The position numbers and the translations under genes are program-made. Shown one piece after another: positions 37,083-45,558 of a stretch of DNA of 58,681 nucleotides. Source of the stretch: an uncultured Pedobacter sp. (lineage in GTDB: Bacteria; Bacteroidota; Bacteroidia; Sphingobacteriales; Sphingobacteriaceae); contig NZ_CAMLIG010000025.1 of NCBI RefSeq assembly GCF_946480185.1, positions 1 through 58,681 of the forward strand, written 5' to 3'. Numbering within the stretch: the stretch's first letter is position 1; every line of letters begins with the position of its first letter. The notes beneath the pieces are model-generated. The model was not told where the DNA came from. It searched no databases and saw only the letters and a list, made by a program, of their open reading frames with translations.

Positions 37083-37973
37083 ATGGGAAATGATAGCGTC
37101 AAATTAGGAGCAGATATTGGTGGTTCGCACATTACTACAGCCTTAGTTAACCTTAGTGATGAGCAGATTTTAGAAAACACTTTAGTAAGAGTAAAAGTAA
37201 ATTCAGATGGCAGCGCAGCGGAGATTTTAGACCAGTGGACCATAGCAATAAAAAATACACTTCAGAAATACCATGGCAAGGTATCTCATTTTGGTATTGC
37301 CATGCCCGGACCATTTGATTATGAAAATGGCAGCAGCAAAATTAAAGGTGTTGCTAAATATGACTCACTTTATGACTTAAATATTAAAGATGAGTTAGCC
37401 GCCAGGTTGGCGGTAAATTCATCACAAATAAAGATGGCTAATGATGCAGGTTGCTTTTTACTTGGTGAGGTACGTTTTGGTTCGGCAAAAGGGTTTAACC
37501 ATGTTATTGGATTAACATTAGGAACCGGTTTAGGCACATCACGCTTTCATAACGGAGTACTTGAAGACGCAAATTTGTGGTGCATGCCCTTTAATGAAGG
37601 TATTGCCGAAGATTATATCTCAACCAGATGGTTTACAAAAAGATTTAATGAACTAACTGGCAATGATATAAAAGACGTAAAAGCACTTTCTGTAATTTAT
37701 ATGACACAACCAGTCGTAAGACAAATTTTTGATGAGTTTAGCCTAAACCTAGCCCGGTTTATCCAAGAGTTTATAAAAAGAGAAAGTCCAGAGGCGGTGA
37801 TTATTGGAGGCAACATTGCAAAGATCTACCATTATTTTAAGCCAATTATTGATCATTACTTTAACAAAGAAAAAATACATACATCTATCTACACTTCTTT
37901 TTTGAGCGAAAACGCCGCATTGATGGGAGCTTCAAGTCTTTGGAAACAAGAATCCTCATTGAATTTAGCCTAA
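37083..37973 (+). CDS. ROK-family sugar kinase-like protein lacking the usual zinc motif, copy 2
   Basis: 296 residues, cytoplasmic. The phosphate-binding ADIGGSHITTAL (residues 10-21), AMPGPFDYENG, catalytic D121 in IKMANDAGCFLLGE and the IGLTLGTGLGTSRF glycine loop identify it as a ROK protein. The zinc-binding CxCGxxGCxE is missing, as in copy 1, with NLWCMPFNEGIAEDYIS in its place. It is the first gene of a plus-strand run (ROK, Asp-rich protein, heparinase-like lyase, sulfatase, transporter), just as copy 1 leads the Sus operon. It probably phosphorylates the imported sugar. No DNA-binding domain is present, so it is not a ROK repressor. Confidence 0.82.
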   Translation: MGNDSVKLGADIGGSHITTALVNLSDEQILENTLVRVKVNSDGSAAEILDQWTIAIKNTLQKYHGKVSHFGIAMPGPFDYENGSSKIKGVAKYDSLYDLNIKDELAARLAVNSSQIKMANDAGCFLLGEVRFGSAKGFNHVIGLTLGTGLGTSRFHNGVLEDANLWCMPFNEGIAEDYISTRWFTKRFNELTGNDIKDVKALSVIYMTQPVVRQIFDEFSLNLARFIQEFIKRESPEAVIIGGNIAKIYHYFKPIIDHYFNKEKIHTSIYTSFLSENAALMGASSLWKQESSLNLA

Positions 37974-38014
37974 TTGCCCAACAAAAATAAGTCGTAAAAA
38001 GAAAGAATCTAGCT

Positions 38015-39832
38015 ATGCCCAAATCAATATTATATATCGCCTGTTTGTTAAGTGCTGTTATGCTTTTAATTTTAAGCAACGCAAAAGCACAAGAATTACA
38101 GAAGCCAGCATATTGGAACAAAAACACGCAACTTTTACCTTGGCGGATGGCACCAACCATATCCAACATTACCTATATAGATTTAGATAATGACGGCGAT
38201 CCGGATATTTTGAAAGCGTTTATAAACGGAGATATTCCAATTATATGGATAGATGATGACGACGATATGCAATATGGCGATACGGCAGGCGATACGGACA
38301 ATGATTGCTTACTGATAGATATTAATAAAGATGGTGTTTTTGCAGGACCAAACGATTTTAGTATTGATTGGACTGATACAGACGGCGATGGAAAAGCAGA
38401 TATACAATTGATAGTGAGCAATGGAGGGATGCAAAAACGTAATTTTTTTGATTGGGACGCTGATTTTATGTATGTGTTTGACGATGATAAAGACGGTATT
38501 ATGCATTACATAGATTGGAACAAAATCATGATGTTAGCTTGGGAGCATAACGGCCACGCTAATTTTTTTAACGATTACAACGGAAACTCCACATTTTTGA
38601 AAATGCATGCTTCCAGCTTTAGAATTAATGATTTAAGGTACAACTGGGAAAATCCCTTTATATTTTATGATGAAGACGGTGATAAACTAACCGAAATGGC
38701 CATCCGATTGTTAGATACGCCCAACTTTAGAGATTCTCTATCTTCAGAAAATAAAAGAAAAGGTTTTGATAAATTACCAAAAAATATTGATGTTGATTTT
38801 ACTAAAAAAATAGATTACGCGGCCATTACCTGGGATTTAGATAATGACAATGGGCCGGGCAACGAGTTTGACTTTGACATGAGCTTGTTGTTTAAAGGAA
38901 AGGGTTTTAATTATCAGGATCAAGCTCACCATTATAAAAACTTAAGAGGATTGCCAGAAGCCAACAAGTTTTTTTACGATCAGCGCTGGAGAAATATTGA
39001 CACCCTCTTTTTTCCGGATAGAAATAATGCTTACGACCTAATATTTAACCGAGGCGACTGGCAACAGTGCTACTTTGTGTTTGATGAGGATGATGATTGT
39101 AACCGTTGGGAGCGTGTAGAGTTTTACGAACCTAAAGACATCTTTAAAATTGGTACTGATAAAGGCGGATTGGACAATAACAAGCAAGCGGATGCTTTAG
39201 GAGATAGAGGAGAGTTTGACATGGATAATTCAGGTAAAGGCCAGTTTTATATTGCACCTTTTGATGGCCGTATCCATTTATACGGTGCCGAGTGGGGCGC
39301 TTGGCGTATAGATCAAACGGCTTTTTCTTACCAAGGTTTTGGTGGCCTTTATGATAGGTGGGCAAAAGATAGGATGCAGTTGCCACAGGATAAATTTGCA
39401 ACCGTAAAATATACCGATACAGATAATAACGGTTTTATAGATTTGATTGAGTATGATTTAGATGGCGACCAAAAGTTTGAGGATCGGGTTTCATTAAAAG
39501 AATTAGGCATTAACGATGAAACCGAGCTTATTAATACAGCCAAAACAAATTACAAAGGCTTTAACAATTTGTTTAACAAAGTAGCAGATGACATTTGGGC
39601 AAATGCGCAAAAAGCGGTTTTAAAAGCCGAACAGCAGGGCATAAACACTTCTTGGTACGCATTTTATAAACAGCCGCATTCTTTACAAGAAAAATACAGC
39701 TATGGTTACTGGTTAGGCTTTTATTTATACCAGGATATGCGTTATAATGCAAAGGTGAAAAATGATTTAAACAAGGTAAAAACAATAGATAAAGCTTATT
39801 ATTCTGGAAATTGGGATTTATTGGTTCTTTAA
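38015..39832 (+). CDS. Exported Asp-rich repeat protein, function unknown
   Basis: 605 residues with a signal peptide (ending NAKAQ). At least eight Asp-rich loops of the DxDxDG / dockerin-EF-hand type are scattered through the chain: DLDNDGDPD, DTDGDGKAD, DDDKDGIMHYID, DEDGDKLTE, DLDNDNGPGNEFDFD, DEDDDCNRWE, DTDNNGFID and DLDGDQKFED. Such repeats occur in calcium-binding beta-propellers and in some lyases that need calcium. Aromatic-rich segments between them (DWQQCYFVF, YGAEWGAWRID) resemble carbohydrate-contacting surfaces. The C-terminal 100 residues are helical and lack the loops. It is 9 bp before the heparinase-like gene, so the two are co-expressed. I recognise no family; a calcium-dependent lyase or binding protein is possible. 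Confidence 0.65.
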   Translation: MPKSILYIACLLSAVMLLILSNAKAQELQKPAYWNKNTQLLPWRMAPTISNITYIDLDNDGDPDILKAFINGDIPIIWIDDDDDMQYGDTAGDTDNDCLLIDINKDGVFAGPNDFSIDWTDTDGDGKADIQLIVSNGGMQKRNFFDWDADFMYVFDDDKDGIMHYIDWNKIMMLAWEHNGHANFFNDYNGNSTFLKMHASSFRINDLRYNWENPFIFYDEDGDKLTEMAIRLLDTPNFRDSLSSENKRKGFDKLPKNIDVDFTKKIDYAAITWDLDNDNGPGNEFDFDMSLLFKGKGFNYQDQAHHYKNLRGLPEANKFFYDQRWRNIDTLFFPDRNNAYDLIFNRGDWQQCYFVFDEDDDCNRWERVEFYEPKDIFKIGTDKGGLDNNKQADALGDRGEFDMDNSGKGQFYIAPFDGRIHLYGAEWGAWRIDQTAFSYQGFGGLYDRWAKDRMQLPQDKFATVKYTDTDNNGFIDLIEYDLDGDQKFEDRVSLKELGINDETELINTAKTNYKGFNNLFNKVADDIWANAQKAVLKAEQQGINTSWYAFYKQPHSLQEKYSYGYWLGFYLYQDMRYNAKVKNDLNKVKTIDKAYYSGNWDLLVL

Positions 39833-39841
39833 AAGTAAACA

Positions 39842-41827
39842 ATGAAAAGTTCTAAGATAACAAACCGTTTATATCTAAATATCCTTTTAGGCTTATTGTT
39901 GATTTTTAGCTTGTCCTCATTCCAAAATCATAACCTTGCAGATAGCACTGTAACTAAAATATCAAAAGAAGATGTAAAAAAAGCATTTAATCAGATAAAT
40001 AAGCGCAATATACATCCCCGTTTATTTTTTAATAGCGATGATATTGAGCGCATCAAGAAACTTTATGTAGCAAAAGATTCAATTGTTACCTTGGGCTACA
40101 ACCAAATGAAAAACAGAGCGGACCGTTCTCTTTCAGAACCGCTTTTATCCTATAAACTAGATGATGCCAATCTAAGAATTACCTCAATCCACGCGTTTTC
40201 ATTTCCTCTGGCAGATTTGGTGATGATGTACCAGTTTACAAAAGAAAAAAAATATGCAGACAGGGCTTGGCTACAGCTTGCTAAAATGGTTGATTACCCC
40301 GATTGGGGCGCAAACAGGCACTTCTTAGATTCGGGCATTGCATCCTTTGAATTTGCCTTAGCTTATGATGGGCTTTTTGATTATCTATCTACTAATCAGA
40401 AAGATAGTTTGAAAAATGCTGTTTTAAAGCAGGTTTTAATCCCCGCCCAAAAATTAATGGCGGAGAATGTATTTTGGCATAAAGCAAAATACAACTGGAA
40501 TGGGATATGCAATGGTGGGTTAATTATGGCATCCTTAGCGATGTTTGAAGACGATCCGGATTTCTTAACTCAGATAATTGCAGAAGCAACAGGTAAGTTG
40601 CCTATTTATATCAATGAGTTTAACCCTGATGGGCAGAGCGTAGAAGGCTTAGGATATTGGGCTTACGGCTTACGATACACTATCCTCGCTTTAGAAAGTA
40701 TGAAAAGAGTATTAGGCACCACATTTAAGGTAGATGATGCGCCGGGTTTTAAAAAAACAGGCTGGTTTCCCATTTACATGTCGGGTCCGGTATCTACTCT
40801 AAACTTTGGCGATGATGGCATTAAAAATAGTAAGTCACTTTCGTTTTTTTGGTTAGCTAAAAATAGTAACGATGCAGAACTCGCAAAAAGACAATACCGG
40901 CTTGCCCTTCAAAACAAATCTGTTTCCTGGTCAGATATGATTTATTACGACCCAAAATTGGTGTCACAAAAAACTACCGAAGCAAATATCCCTAAAGAAA
41001 TTTATGTGAGAGAGATAGAGGTAATGTCATTAAGAGAAGATTGGCAAAACGATGGTTTATTTATAGCCATGCATGGCGGAGATAATAAAGCAAATCATGG
41101 TCATTTAGATGCAGGTACTTTTGAAATTCAGGGTTTAGGAGAGGTTTGGGCAAATAGCGATTTAGGAAGCGATAAATATACCTATCCCGGATATTTCAAA
41201 AAAACTGTTCCCGATTATATGGACCAGCTTACGCCGATAGAAAATCCTGGAAGATGGCATTTTTACAGGTTACGGGCAGAAGGTAAGAATGCCATTGTAA
41301 TTAATCCCGATACCAGGCCAGACCAAAACCCTTTAGGTGTTGCTAAATTGCTGGATAAAGGAGCTAACAAAAACTCGGGATTTTATGTGATTGATTTAAG
41401 TGATTGCTATAAAAGAGATGTATCTTCTTATCATAGAGGTATAAAACTAGACAGAACCAACCGTACAATTGAAATACAGGATGAAATTAAAGCCTTAAAT
41501 CCTTCTACTATTTGGTGGAGCATGCACACAAAGGCAGATATTAAAATTATTGATGGTGGAAAGTCTGCTATTTTACAAATTGGAAAGCAAAAGATGCTAG
41601 CCAAAATTATAGGTAATAAAGATGCCAAGTTTTGCGAATTACCGGCTACTTATCTGCCTTCACAATCTTTTCCGCTTACACACAATTCTGTAAATAAAGG
41701 ATTTAAAAAGTTAGCTATCGAGCTTAAAAACACTAAAGATTTAATTATGCGGGTTGATTTTACACCGTTTAACGAAAACCATAAAGATGAACCGGTTAGC
41801 TTTTTGGCCGATTGGAAAAACCAATAA
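39842..41827 (+). CDS. Heparinase II/III-like polysaccharide lyase, exported
   Basis: 661 residues with an N-terminal signal/anchor. The chain has the two-part layout of this superfamily. An (alpha/alpha) toroid (about 60-380) holds HPRLFFNSDDIERIK, NWNGICNGGLIMASLA and GYWAYGLRYTILALE. A beta-sheet part begins near 390 with the hallmark ANHGHLDAGTFEIQGLGEVWA (H419, H421). Members cleave uronate polymers (heparan, alginate, ulvan, chondroitin) by beta-elimination with Tyr/His catalysis. The exact PL family (12, 15, 17, 21, 37 or other) is not assigned. Its last 140 bp recur as a decayed copy after the following sulfatase gene. Confidence 0.78.
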   Translation: MKSSKITNRLYLNILLGLLLIFSLSSFQNHNLADSTVTKISKEDVKKAFNQINKRNIHPRLFFNSDDIERIKKLYVAKDSIVTLGYNQMKNRADRSLSEPLLSYKLDDANLRITSIHAFSFPLADLVMMYQFTKEKKYADRAWLQLAKMVDYPDWGANRHFLDSGIASFEFALAYDGLFDYLSTNQKDSLKNAVLKQVLIPAQKLMAENVFWHKAKYNWNGICNGGLIMASLAMFEDDPDFLTQIIAEATGKLPIYINEFNPDGQSVEGLGYWAYGLRYTILALESMKRVLGTTFKVDDAPGFKKTGWFPIYMSGPVSTLNFGDDGIKNSKSLSFFWLAKNSNDAELAKRQYRLALQNKSVSWSDMIYYDPKLVSQKTTEANIPKEIYVREIEVMSLREDWQNDGLFIAMHGGDNKANHGHLDAGTFEIQGLGEVWANSDLGSDKYTYPGYFKKTVPDYMDQLTPIENPGRWHFYRLRAEGKNAIVINPDTRPDQNPLGVAKLLDKGANKNSGFYVIDLSDCYKRDVSSYHRGIKLDRTNRTIEIQDEIKALNPSTIWWSMHTKADIKIIDGGKSAILQIGKQKMLAKIIGNKDAKFCELPATYLPSQSFPLTHNSVNKGFKKLAIELKNTKDLIMRVDFTPFNENHKDEPVSFLADWKNQ

Positions 41828-41858
41828 AATATCTGACTCAATAAAAAAGCTATAGTTT
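41687..41858 (+). repeat. Direct repeat, left copy (lyase 3' end + transporter 5' relic)
   Basis: About 170 bp that align with 43418-43590. The first part is the functional end of the lyase gene; the final part is a damaged start of the transporter gene. Both copies contain ATTTAATTATGCG and TTGATTTTACACCGTTTAA. Confidence 0.85.
41833..41858 (+). pseudogene. Relic of the start of the FHS transporter gene
   Basis: Reads CTG ACT CAA TAA AAA AGC TAT AGT, against ATG ACT CAA CAA AAA AGC TAC AGT at the true transporter start at 43567. The start codon is lost and codon 4 is a stop, while the remaining codons match. It lies directly after the lyase gene. Confidence 0.75.
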
Positions 41859-41889
41859 TGTTACATATATTAATCATACTTAATTTGAT

Positions 41890-43416
41890 ATGAAAAAAAT
41901 AAGTCCGTTTATCTTAATTTTATTGTGCAGTTTTTTTGTTCAGTCTTTATTGGCACAAAATAAAAAGCCAAATATTGTGATAATTATTGCCGACCAATTA
42001 CGGTATGATGTTGTTGGTAAAGGAGAATATACTCCAAACATCAACAAACTCATGGAAGAAGGCGTTACGTTTAATAGAGCATATACAGTGGCTCCACTTT
42101 GCGTACCTTCCAGAGGTTCTTTTTTTACGGGAAACTACCCCAATCAAACACATTCTATTTTAAATGGATGGGCAAAAGAAGCGCAAATTTATCAAGATGT
42201 GGAAACTGGTATGCCAAACCTTTATCAGTTATTGGAAAAAGATTGGGACAGTTGGCATTCTGGTAAACAACACTTTTTCACTAAAAATCGCCTGGAGGAT
42301 GATCCTAACACAAAAACAAAATGGCGTATTGTTCCTCGCGATTATCAAAAGTTCTTAAAAGAAAATGGCGTAAAAGAACCAGGCGGCGCAGCTTATAGAG
42401 CCTATCTTCCAGAAGAGAATAATGGACATTCGGAGTTGAGAACTTACTCAATTCCAACTATAGGAGTTTATGCGCCTGGCTATAAATATTTCTATGATGG
42501 TTGGATAAAAAATCAAGCTATTGATGCCATCATTAATAGGGACAAGAGCAAACCATTTTTGTTAAATGCCATGTTTTTAGCTCCTCATCCACCTTTTCAG
42601 ATACCCGAGCCTTACTATTCGATGTATAAAAGCAAAGAAATTAAACTGCCTGAAAATGTAGGTAAATTATCAGAAGATCAATCGCCATTACAGGCTTATA
42701 ATATTACCGGATTTCTAGGTTTTAAATACACAAAAGAAGATTGGGAAAAGGTGTGGCCCGTGTATTTAGGCTTGGTAAATTTGTTGGATTATAGCGTTGG
42801 AGAAATTGTTAAGGAGTTAAAAGCACAAAATATGTATGATAATACCTTGATTATTTTTACAGCAGATCATGGAGAAATGTTAGGTTCACATAAGTTATGG
42901 CAGAAAAACTGTATATATGAAGAGTCTGCGAAAACGCCATTGGTTATCAAATTCCCAAAAAGCTATCAACCAAAAGTAAAGGAAGTTAATAATCTGGTAA
43001 GTAATATCGATGTATTTCCAACCATTCTTGATTATATTAAAGTGCCCTTTCCAAAACCGGTAGCAGGCAAATCATTAATGCCTTTAATTAACAATCAGCC
43101 TTTCAACAGGGATGAAATTTTTATTCAATATGATGGAAATGGTGCAAGAGGTAATTTTCAGAGAGCAGTAATTAAAGGAAATTATAAGCTGATTATTGAT
43201 ATGTTTAAGAACGAAACCTTCTTAGAACTTTATGATGTTGTAAATGATCCTCAAGAATCAAAGAATCTGGCATTTAAACCAGAAAATAAGGTCGTAATTA
43301 ATGGTTTGATTAAAGATTTAAAAACGCACATGGCTACAACCAATGATCTCATTAAAATTAAGGATAATGTGTATACTGATTTTTTGACAAACTATCATCA
43401 TACCGAGACTTGGTGA
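41890..43416 (+). CDS. S1-family sulfatase, exported
   Basis: 508 residues, signal peptide ending SLLAQ. Formylglycine site C71 lies in PLCVPSRGSFFTG. The N-terminal metal site is IIADQLRYD (D35/Q36 in place of Asp-Asp), and ADHGEMLGSHKLWQK supplies the C-terminal metal ligands and a catalytic Lys/His. It differs clearly from the sulfatase at 7890-9452, so the locus can remove at least two kinds of sulfate. The gene is bracketed by a 170-bp direct repeat, indicating that it was inserted between the lyase and transporter genes. Confidence 0.88.
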   Translation: MKKISPFILILLCSFFVQSLLAQNKKPNIVIIIADQLRYDVVGKGEYTPNINKLMEEGVTFNRAYTVAPLCVPSRGSFFTGNYPNQTHSILNGWAKEAQIYQDVETGMPNLYQLLEKDWDSWHSGKQHFFTKNRLEDDPNTKTKWRIVPRDYQKFLKENGVKEPGGAAYRAYLPEENNGHSELRTYSIPTIGVYAPGYKYFYDGWIKNQAIDAIINRDKSKPFLLNAMFLAPHPPFQIPEPYYSMYKSKEIKLPENVGKLSEDQSPLQAYNITGFLGFKYTKEDWEKVWPVYLGLVNLLDYSVGEIVKELKAQNMYDNTLIIFTADHGEMLGSHKLWQKNCIYEESAKTPLVIKFPKSYQPKVKEVNNLVSNIDVFPTILDYIKVPFPKPVAGKSLMPLINNQPFNRDEIFIQYDGNGARGNFQRAVIKGNYKLIIDMFKNETFLELYDVVNDPQESKNLAFKPENKVVINGLIKDLKTHMATTNDLIKIKDNVYTDFLTNYHHTETW

Positions 43417-43417
43417 A

Positions 43418-43557
43418 TCTTTAAATAAGGGATTTAAAAAATTGACTATCGAACTTAAAACACTACAGATTTAATTATGCGAGTTGATTTTACACCGTTT
43501 AATGAAAGATAAAAGAATTAGACAATCAGCTTTTTGGCAGATTGGAAAAATAGATAA
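43418..43557 (+). pseudogene. Decayed copy of the heparinase-like gene 3' end
   Basis: Aligns with 41687-41830 over its whole length but has a one-base deletion in the run corresponding to ELKNTKD and further indels after ACCGTTTAA, so the frame is broken. It has no start and starts 2 bp after the sulfatase stop. It is the right half of the duplication described at 41687-41858. Confidence 0.8.
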
Positions 43558-43590
43558 ATAAATTATATGACTCAACAAAAAAGCTACAGT
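43418..43590 (+). repeat. Direct repeat, right copy (lyase 3' relic + transporter 5' end)
   Basis: Counterpart of 41687-41858. Here the lyase part is degenerate and the transporter part is intact, the mirror image of the left copy. Confidence 0.85.
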
Positions 43591-45168
43591 TCCGCACTGT
43601 ACACCTTAATCACCGTATTTTTTTTCTGGGGCTTTGTTGCGGCCAGCAACGGCATTTTTATCCCTTTCTGTAAGGCCCATTTCAGTCTTACCCAGTTTGA
43701 ATCACAGCTGATAGATTTTACTTTTTATGGAGGTTATTTCATCGGGTCACTGGTGCTGTACTATGCTTCGCAGATTTTCAAAGTAGATATCCTCAACAAG
43801 ATCGGTTTCAAGAACGGGATCATCTATGGGCTGGTGATATCCGCTCTGGGCGCATTGACTATGATTCCTGCCGTAAACTCGGGATCTTTCAGTTTTATTC
43901 TGGCTTCATTTTTTCTAATTGCCATCGGGTTTTCGCTGCAGCAGACCTCCGCCAATCCCTTTGCGGTTGCACTGGGCACACCAGAAACCGGTGCGGACAG
44001 ATTGAATCTTGCCGGTGGTGTCAATAATTTCGGGTCTATTTTAGGCCCCATCATTGTGAGTGTTGTACTTTTTGGAAGTGCAGCAGGCGCATCGCCCAAA
44101 ACGGTAGAGATTGCCTCTATAAACAACCTCTATTATATTCTGGCAGGTCTGTTTTTGGCAGTGGCTGTATTTTTTTCCATATCAAAACTGCCTAAGGTAA
44201 CCAGCGATGAACAGATTGAAGCCAGCACCAAAACAAATATGCCGTTGATGATTATGTTCGTGGCTTTTCTATTGATTATGGCATCAGATGTTTTGGCAAA
44301 TGCAAGCGGGCTTTCAAAATCAATTTTCGTTTATCTCTCCCTGGCTATCATCGTATTCACTTTATTGTCCGCATCCAAATCTGCGGGTAAATCTCCCGAA
44401 GGCTGGGGCGCAATGAAATATCCGCAACTGGTTTTGGGGATGCTGGCCATTTTCACCTACGTAGGAGTTGAGGTAAGTATCCAGAGCAATATGGGCGCAC
44501 TATTGGAGCTTCCCAATTTCGGGGGGTACAGCGAGTCTGAAATTTCCCCGTTTATCTCTCTTTACTGGGGAAGCCTGATGATCGGCAGGTGGACAGGAGC
44601 GGTAAGTGCTTTCAACCTATCAAAAAGCATGAAACGGATATTGACCGTGGTGGTTCCTTTTTTTGCATTCGGGATAATCCTGTTTTTCAACCACATTAGC
44701 GGTACAGATATCTCGCACATGTACATCTATGTCATCTGTATTGCCGTACTAATTGTAGGTTTCTTTTACAGTCAGGAAAAACCCGCAAGAACATTGGCAG
44801 TATTCGCAACGTTGGGCATTATGGCCATGATCATCGGTTTGTTTACCGAAGGAAAAATAGCCACCTATGCTTTCATCAGCGGAGGTTTATGCTGTTCCAT
44901 CATGTGGCCTTCCATCTTTTCGCTATCCATTACGGGTTTGGGTAAATATACCAGCCAAGGATCTTCGTTTTTAATTATGATGATTTTAGGCGGTGCTATA
45001 ATCCCGCCTGTCCAAGGTATTTTGGCGGATGGCAGTGGCATCCATTTTTCCTATATCGTTCCGGTAATCTGCTTTGCGTACTTATGGTTTTTTGCATGGA
45101 AAGTAAGTGAAGAATTAAAGAAACAGGGTTTTGATGTGAATAAGATTGCGGCCGAAGGAGCGCATTAG
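43567..45168 (+). CDS. Sugar MFS transporter, FHS (FucP/GluP-like) family, copy 2
   Basis: 533 residues, the same length and family signature as copy 1 ([35 protein letters not shown]). Differences cluster in one loop/helix region around residues 235-275 ([16 protein letters not shown] versus LAELTSTPKPIFVYAA). Synonymous codons are strikingly richer in G and C (CTG, ATC, GGC, GCC) than those of copy 1 and of most neighbours, which hints at acquisition from a different genome or partial gene conversion. It is last in the ROK-to-transporter run and would import a sugar across the inner membrane with protons. The substrate is unknown. Confidence 0.9.
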   Translation: MTQQKSYSSALYTLITVFFFWGFVAASNGIFIPFCKAHFSLTQFESQLIDFTFYGGYFIGSLVLYYASQIFKVDILNKIGFKNGIIYGLVISALGALTMIPAVNSGSFSFILASFFLIAIGFSLQQTSANPFAVALGTPETGADRLNLAGGVNNFGSILGPIIVSVVLFGSAAGASPKTVEIASINNLYYILAGLFLAVAVFFSISKLPKVTSDEQIEASTKTNMPLMIMFVAFLLIMASDVLANASGLSKSIFVYLSLAIIVFTLLSASKSAGKSPEGWGAMKYPQLVLGMLAIFTYVGVEVSIQSNMGALLELPNFGGYSESEISPFISLYWGSLMIGRWTGAVSAFNLSKSMKRILTVVVPFFAFGIILFFNHISGTDISHMYIYVICIAVLIVGFFYSQEKPARTLAVFATLGIMAMIIGLFTEGKIATYAFISGGLCCSIMWPSIFSLSITGLGKYTSQGSSFLIMMILGGAIIPPVQGILADGSGIHFSYIVPVICFAYLWFFAWKVSEELKKQGFDVNKIAAEGAH

Positions 45169-45558
45169 TACAAAACAGTAATGACTTAAATTTAACAATC
45201 ACATACAAATTGATCAAAAATTCCAGTTCAGATTTTGTAATATAGAATGTACAGCGCCTTTGTTTCAAATGATCAAGGAGGTAAATGAATAACATCAAAG
45301 TACATGTAAATACAATATAGAATTTAAAGTAAAGCGTTGATATTTAGTTTTTTTGGCTATTAAACACATCTCTTCGTATTTCAAAGTAAGTTTAAAGAAT
45401 TGTCTGATGTTTAAGATATAAATAATTTATATTTTTATTTATTGTATATTTTCTTCTAAAAAAGTAGGTGTTCGAAAACAACTAGCTTAATTTAAGGTTA
45501 TATAACTTATTAATCTGTCTCAAGTTTAGTAACTTTCCAATGCCAATTATAGCTGTAT
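45169..45558 (+). other. 390-bp intergenic region
   Basis: Lies between transporter copy 2 and HTCS2. AT-rich, with no coding frame (the overlapping minus ORF is a shadow). No convincing hairpin or shared dyad is seen; presumably it holds the HTCS2 promoter. Confidence 0.5.

Noticed and set aside
38173..38506. Minus-strand ORFs within the Asp-rich gene, rich in Ser/Ile
   Set aside because: They are the complement of repeated GAT codons in DxDxDG loops, not genes.
41687..43590. Sulfatase flanks interpreted as transposon target-site duplication
   Set aside because: The repeat is about 170 bp, far longer than target duplications, and there is no transposase or terminal inverted repeat; recombination fits better.
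44996..45298. 100-residue minus ORF across the transporter copy 2 stop
   Set aside because: Overlaps the conserved transporter C-terminus in antisense and shows no recognisable features.
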